From positions 1 to 24,856 of the forward strand of contig NW_004086853.1 in assembly GCF_000220395.1 (NCBI RefSeq): a stretch of DNA of 24,856 bases, given 5' to 3'. Position numbers and translations under genes: made by a program. The stretch is from Ichthyophthirius multifiliis (lineage: Eukaryota; Ciliophora; Oligohymenophorea; Hymenostomatida). Positions 23,169 through 24,856 of this stretch are shown piece after piece; the first letter of the stretch is position 1; each line of letters begins with the position of its first letter. The notes below the pieces were generated by a model. That model made no database searches and had not been told where the DNA came from. It saw only the letters and a program-made list of their open reading frames with translations.

Positions 23169-23880
23169 ATGAATAACTTAATAATATTATCCGAGAAAAT
23201 AAAAAACAAAGTATTACAAAAATAAAAATACTTATTAAACTATTATTTCCTACCCAAAAAGATACTGGTTAAATTAAATATAAAATTTAATTTTAGTTTC
23301 TTAAATAAAATTTTGGATATAAAAAATTTAAAATATCTTAAATAATAATATATTATCATATTTGATGACGAAAATATTTTTTTTCTAATAATATTTTATT
23401 TAAAAAGATTCCTAATTAACACAAACAGGTTCCAGATCTTAGATTTATATAATATATATACTATATCATATTATATTTAAATGGTAAAAAATACATAAAA
23501 GAAGATAAAGTTAAAACAATAATAGCCATTCAGCTTATATAAAAATTAAGATTTAAACATGAATTTATTTTAATGGAATCAAATTATACTTTGAATTTAA
23601 ATAACATATTTTCTATTAAAAAAATATAATTACAGATAGAATAACAAGAAATATATTATTATGTACACCTAAATAAGAACTATAATCTATATTTAAAAAT
23701 GTAATTAACACACTAATTTATTTAAAAAAATTGATAGAAAAATAGGAAATATAAAAGTAACTTTTAAATACTTAAAAATAAAAAATAAAAAGATTAAAAT
23801 CTTATCAATATAAATATATTGAATTATTTTATCGTATAAATAGAAAAAAATTATTTATTTTTTGTTAAAATTTATTTCTA
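23169..23880 (+). CDS. Unknown Lys/Gln-rich protein with frame breaks, 3' end unresolved
   Basis: The ATG at 23169 opens NNLIILSEKIKNKVLQKQ and runs as a helical, Lys/Ile/Asn-rich protein. Two single-base breaks are inferred where protein-like sequence jumps frame: at the A5 run 23402-23406 (then IPNQHKQVPDLRFIQ) and at the A7 run 23724-23730 (then LIEKQEIQKQLLNTQKQKIK). Without the second correction the stop is TGA 23732-23734; with it, the frame stays open past 23880 and no clear stop is found. The text includes KTIIAIQLIQKLRFKHEFIL and a C-terminal coiled coil. I recognise no family. It may be a pseudogene, or its sequence may contain errors. Confidence 0.45.
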
Positions 23881-24011
23881 ATTTTTTTTTAATTAATTAA
23901 TTAAGGTTAAAATTTAATTGTTTTTATTTATAATTCAATAATTCAAGCTATTTTAATCTTTAAAATTCAATTATTTATGGAATTTAATAATAATAAAATA
24001 ATGGAATTAAA

Positions 24012-24759
24012 ATGGATCTTGAGAGTATATAAGGATAACATAAACTAAAAATATTTAATATATATAATATCCTCGAAAATAAAGTAGATAAAAACACATT
24101 ATTAATAGATGCTAGAAATAATAATGAGATCATTTAAAGTTTTATTTATTTATTTAAAATTCAATTAATATAAAACTCAATAATTTTTTTACGAAAAGAC
24201 TTCCTTTGGTAATTTCTTAAAATTAAAAAATCATCTTTATTTTATCTTTTGATGAATAAATAAATTCTCTGTACAATTTAGTTTAATAAGCGGATATTTA
24301 AAATAATGAATCAGCTATATACTTTTTGATAAAAAAGAAATTTAAAAATATTAATTAATCTCTTCTCAACAAATAGTTACTTATGAAAATTTATTGAAAG
24401 GAGGTTAGGTTTTAGATGCTAAAAATGTTAGAGATCCCTAAATTTTTTAAAAAGGACATGTTTAAAAATCTAAAAATATGATTGTTTTTTAATTAAATAA
24501 AAAAAAACAAACAAAAAACTTTAAATTCCCTTTTATAAAGATATATTTATGCATATTGGCGGAGGAAAAAGAGCCATTTATTACTTCTTTTTTTATTTAA
24601 AAATATGAATTTAATAATATTAATATTATATGAAGATAAATTCAAAAATTTGTTAGATCAGGATGCAAACGTTATATAGAATGAACGATTTTTTGTTATA
24701 AATAATGTTTTTAAAATGAAAAAAGAATTATTCATTTGGAATGAAAAAAATATTAATTA
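24012..24759 (+). pseudogene. Frame-broken rhodanese-like (tandem) gene near window edge
   Basis: Pieces of two rhodanese-like domains can be read. First: HKLKIFNIYNILENK..TLLIDARNNNEI (about 24045-24135), then IIFILSFDEQINSLYNLV. Second: VTYENLLKGGQVLDAKNVRD, FQKGHVQKSKN, and an active-site-like loop MHIGGGKRA (about 24549-24575). The pairing resembles the tandem rhodanese half of metallo-beta-lactamase/rhodanese persulfide-dioxygenase-type proteins; no metallo-beta-lactamase part is seen. The loop normally carries Cys (HCAGGYRS-like); here that position is Ile, so sulfurtransfer should be lost. At least four one-base breaks occur (about 24225-24230, 24371-24373, 24513-24518, 24599-24603). 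The frame then runs toward the window end without a TGA. Start and end are uncertain. It is either a decaying gene or low-quality sequence. Confidence 0.45.
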
Positions 24760-24856
24760 ATTAATAATATTATTTAATTTAAAATAAAAATTATATTAAT
24801 ACATATTTTTTAAATTAATGAATTTTGTTTTTTTTAATATTTATTTTAAATTAAAT

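Noticed and set aside
1-24856. CRISPR array, prokaryotic operon, tRNA or rRNA genes, transposase
   Set aside because: None was seen. The sequence is a ciliate nuclear chromosome, and no GC-rich folded RNA or transposase motif could be identified.

Overview
This window is the telomeric end of a ciliate macronuclear chromosome. It opens with about 17 tandem CCCCAA repeats, is extremely AT-rich, and is readable only with TAA and TAG as glutamine and TGA as the sole stop. Introns are short (about 27-120 bp), start with GTA or GTT and end in AG. The telomere unit and code point to Oligohymenophorea. The A+T content looks higher than I expect for Tetrahymena, so I favour something close to Ichthyophthirius; this is inference. 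Standard-code ORF finding misses nearly every gene here, and most long standard-code ORFs are repeat artefacts.

Layout: telomere (1-104) and gene-free subtelomere (to about 1295); a minus-strand Q-rich protein (1296-4239); a minus-strand alpha/beta hydrolase with a recognisable Ser-Asp-His triad (4589 to about 7140); a divergently transcribed, degenerate kinesin (7529 to about 9405); a small unknown gene (9904-10675); a sphingosine-1-phosphate lyase whose 624-bp first intron is filled by a 10-bp minisatellite (11740-14237); a TBC1D31/WDR67 homologue with a WD40 + TBC + coiled-coil plan and an added Asn/Gln/Tyr/Asp-rich tail (14400-18153); dynactin p25 (DCTN5) converging on it (18282-19020); a coiled-coil protein divergent from DCTN5 (19304-21119); a linker-histone-like gene without a globular domain (21915-22371); an unknown gene (from 23169); and a frame-broken rhodanese-like gene (from 24012) near the right edge, where no telomere is seen.

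Functionally this is an ordinary eukaryotic housekeeping and cytoskeletal neighbourhood: lipid catabolism (S1P lyase, possibly the hydrolase), microtubule transport (kinesin, dynactin), basal body or centriolar satellite (TBC1D31) and chromatin (H1-like). It is not an operon. The most unusual signals are: (i) about 13 frame breaks over six genes, all of the same sign (one base missing) and mostly at A-runs; (ii) the intronic minisatellite; (iii) a kinesin motor with degraded switch I and II; (iv) the prion-like tail on TBC1D31; (v) a rhodanese whose catalytic-loop Cys is replaced. Intron boundaries were chosen by hand from GT..AG, reading phase and recalled family sequences. After splicing (and the stated one-base corrections), the total lengths of six gene models are exact multiples of three.
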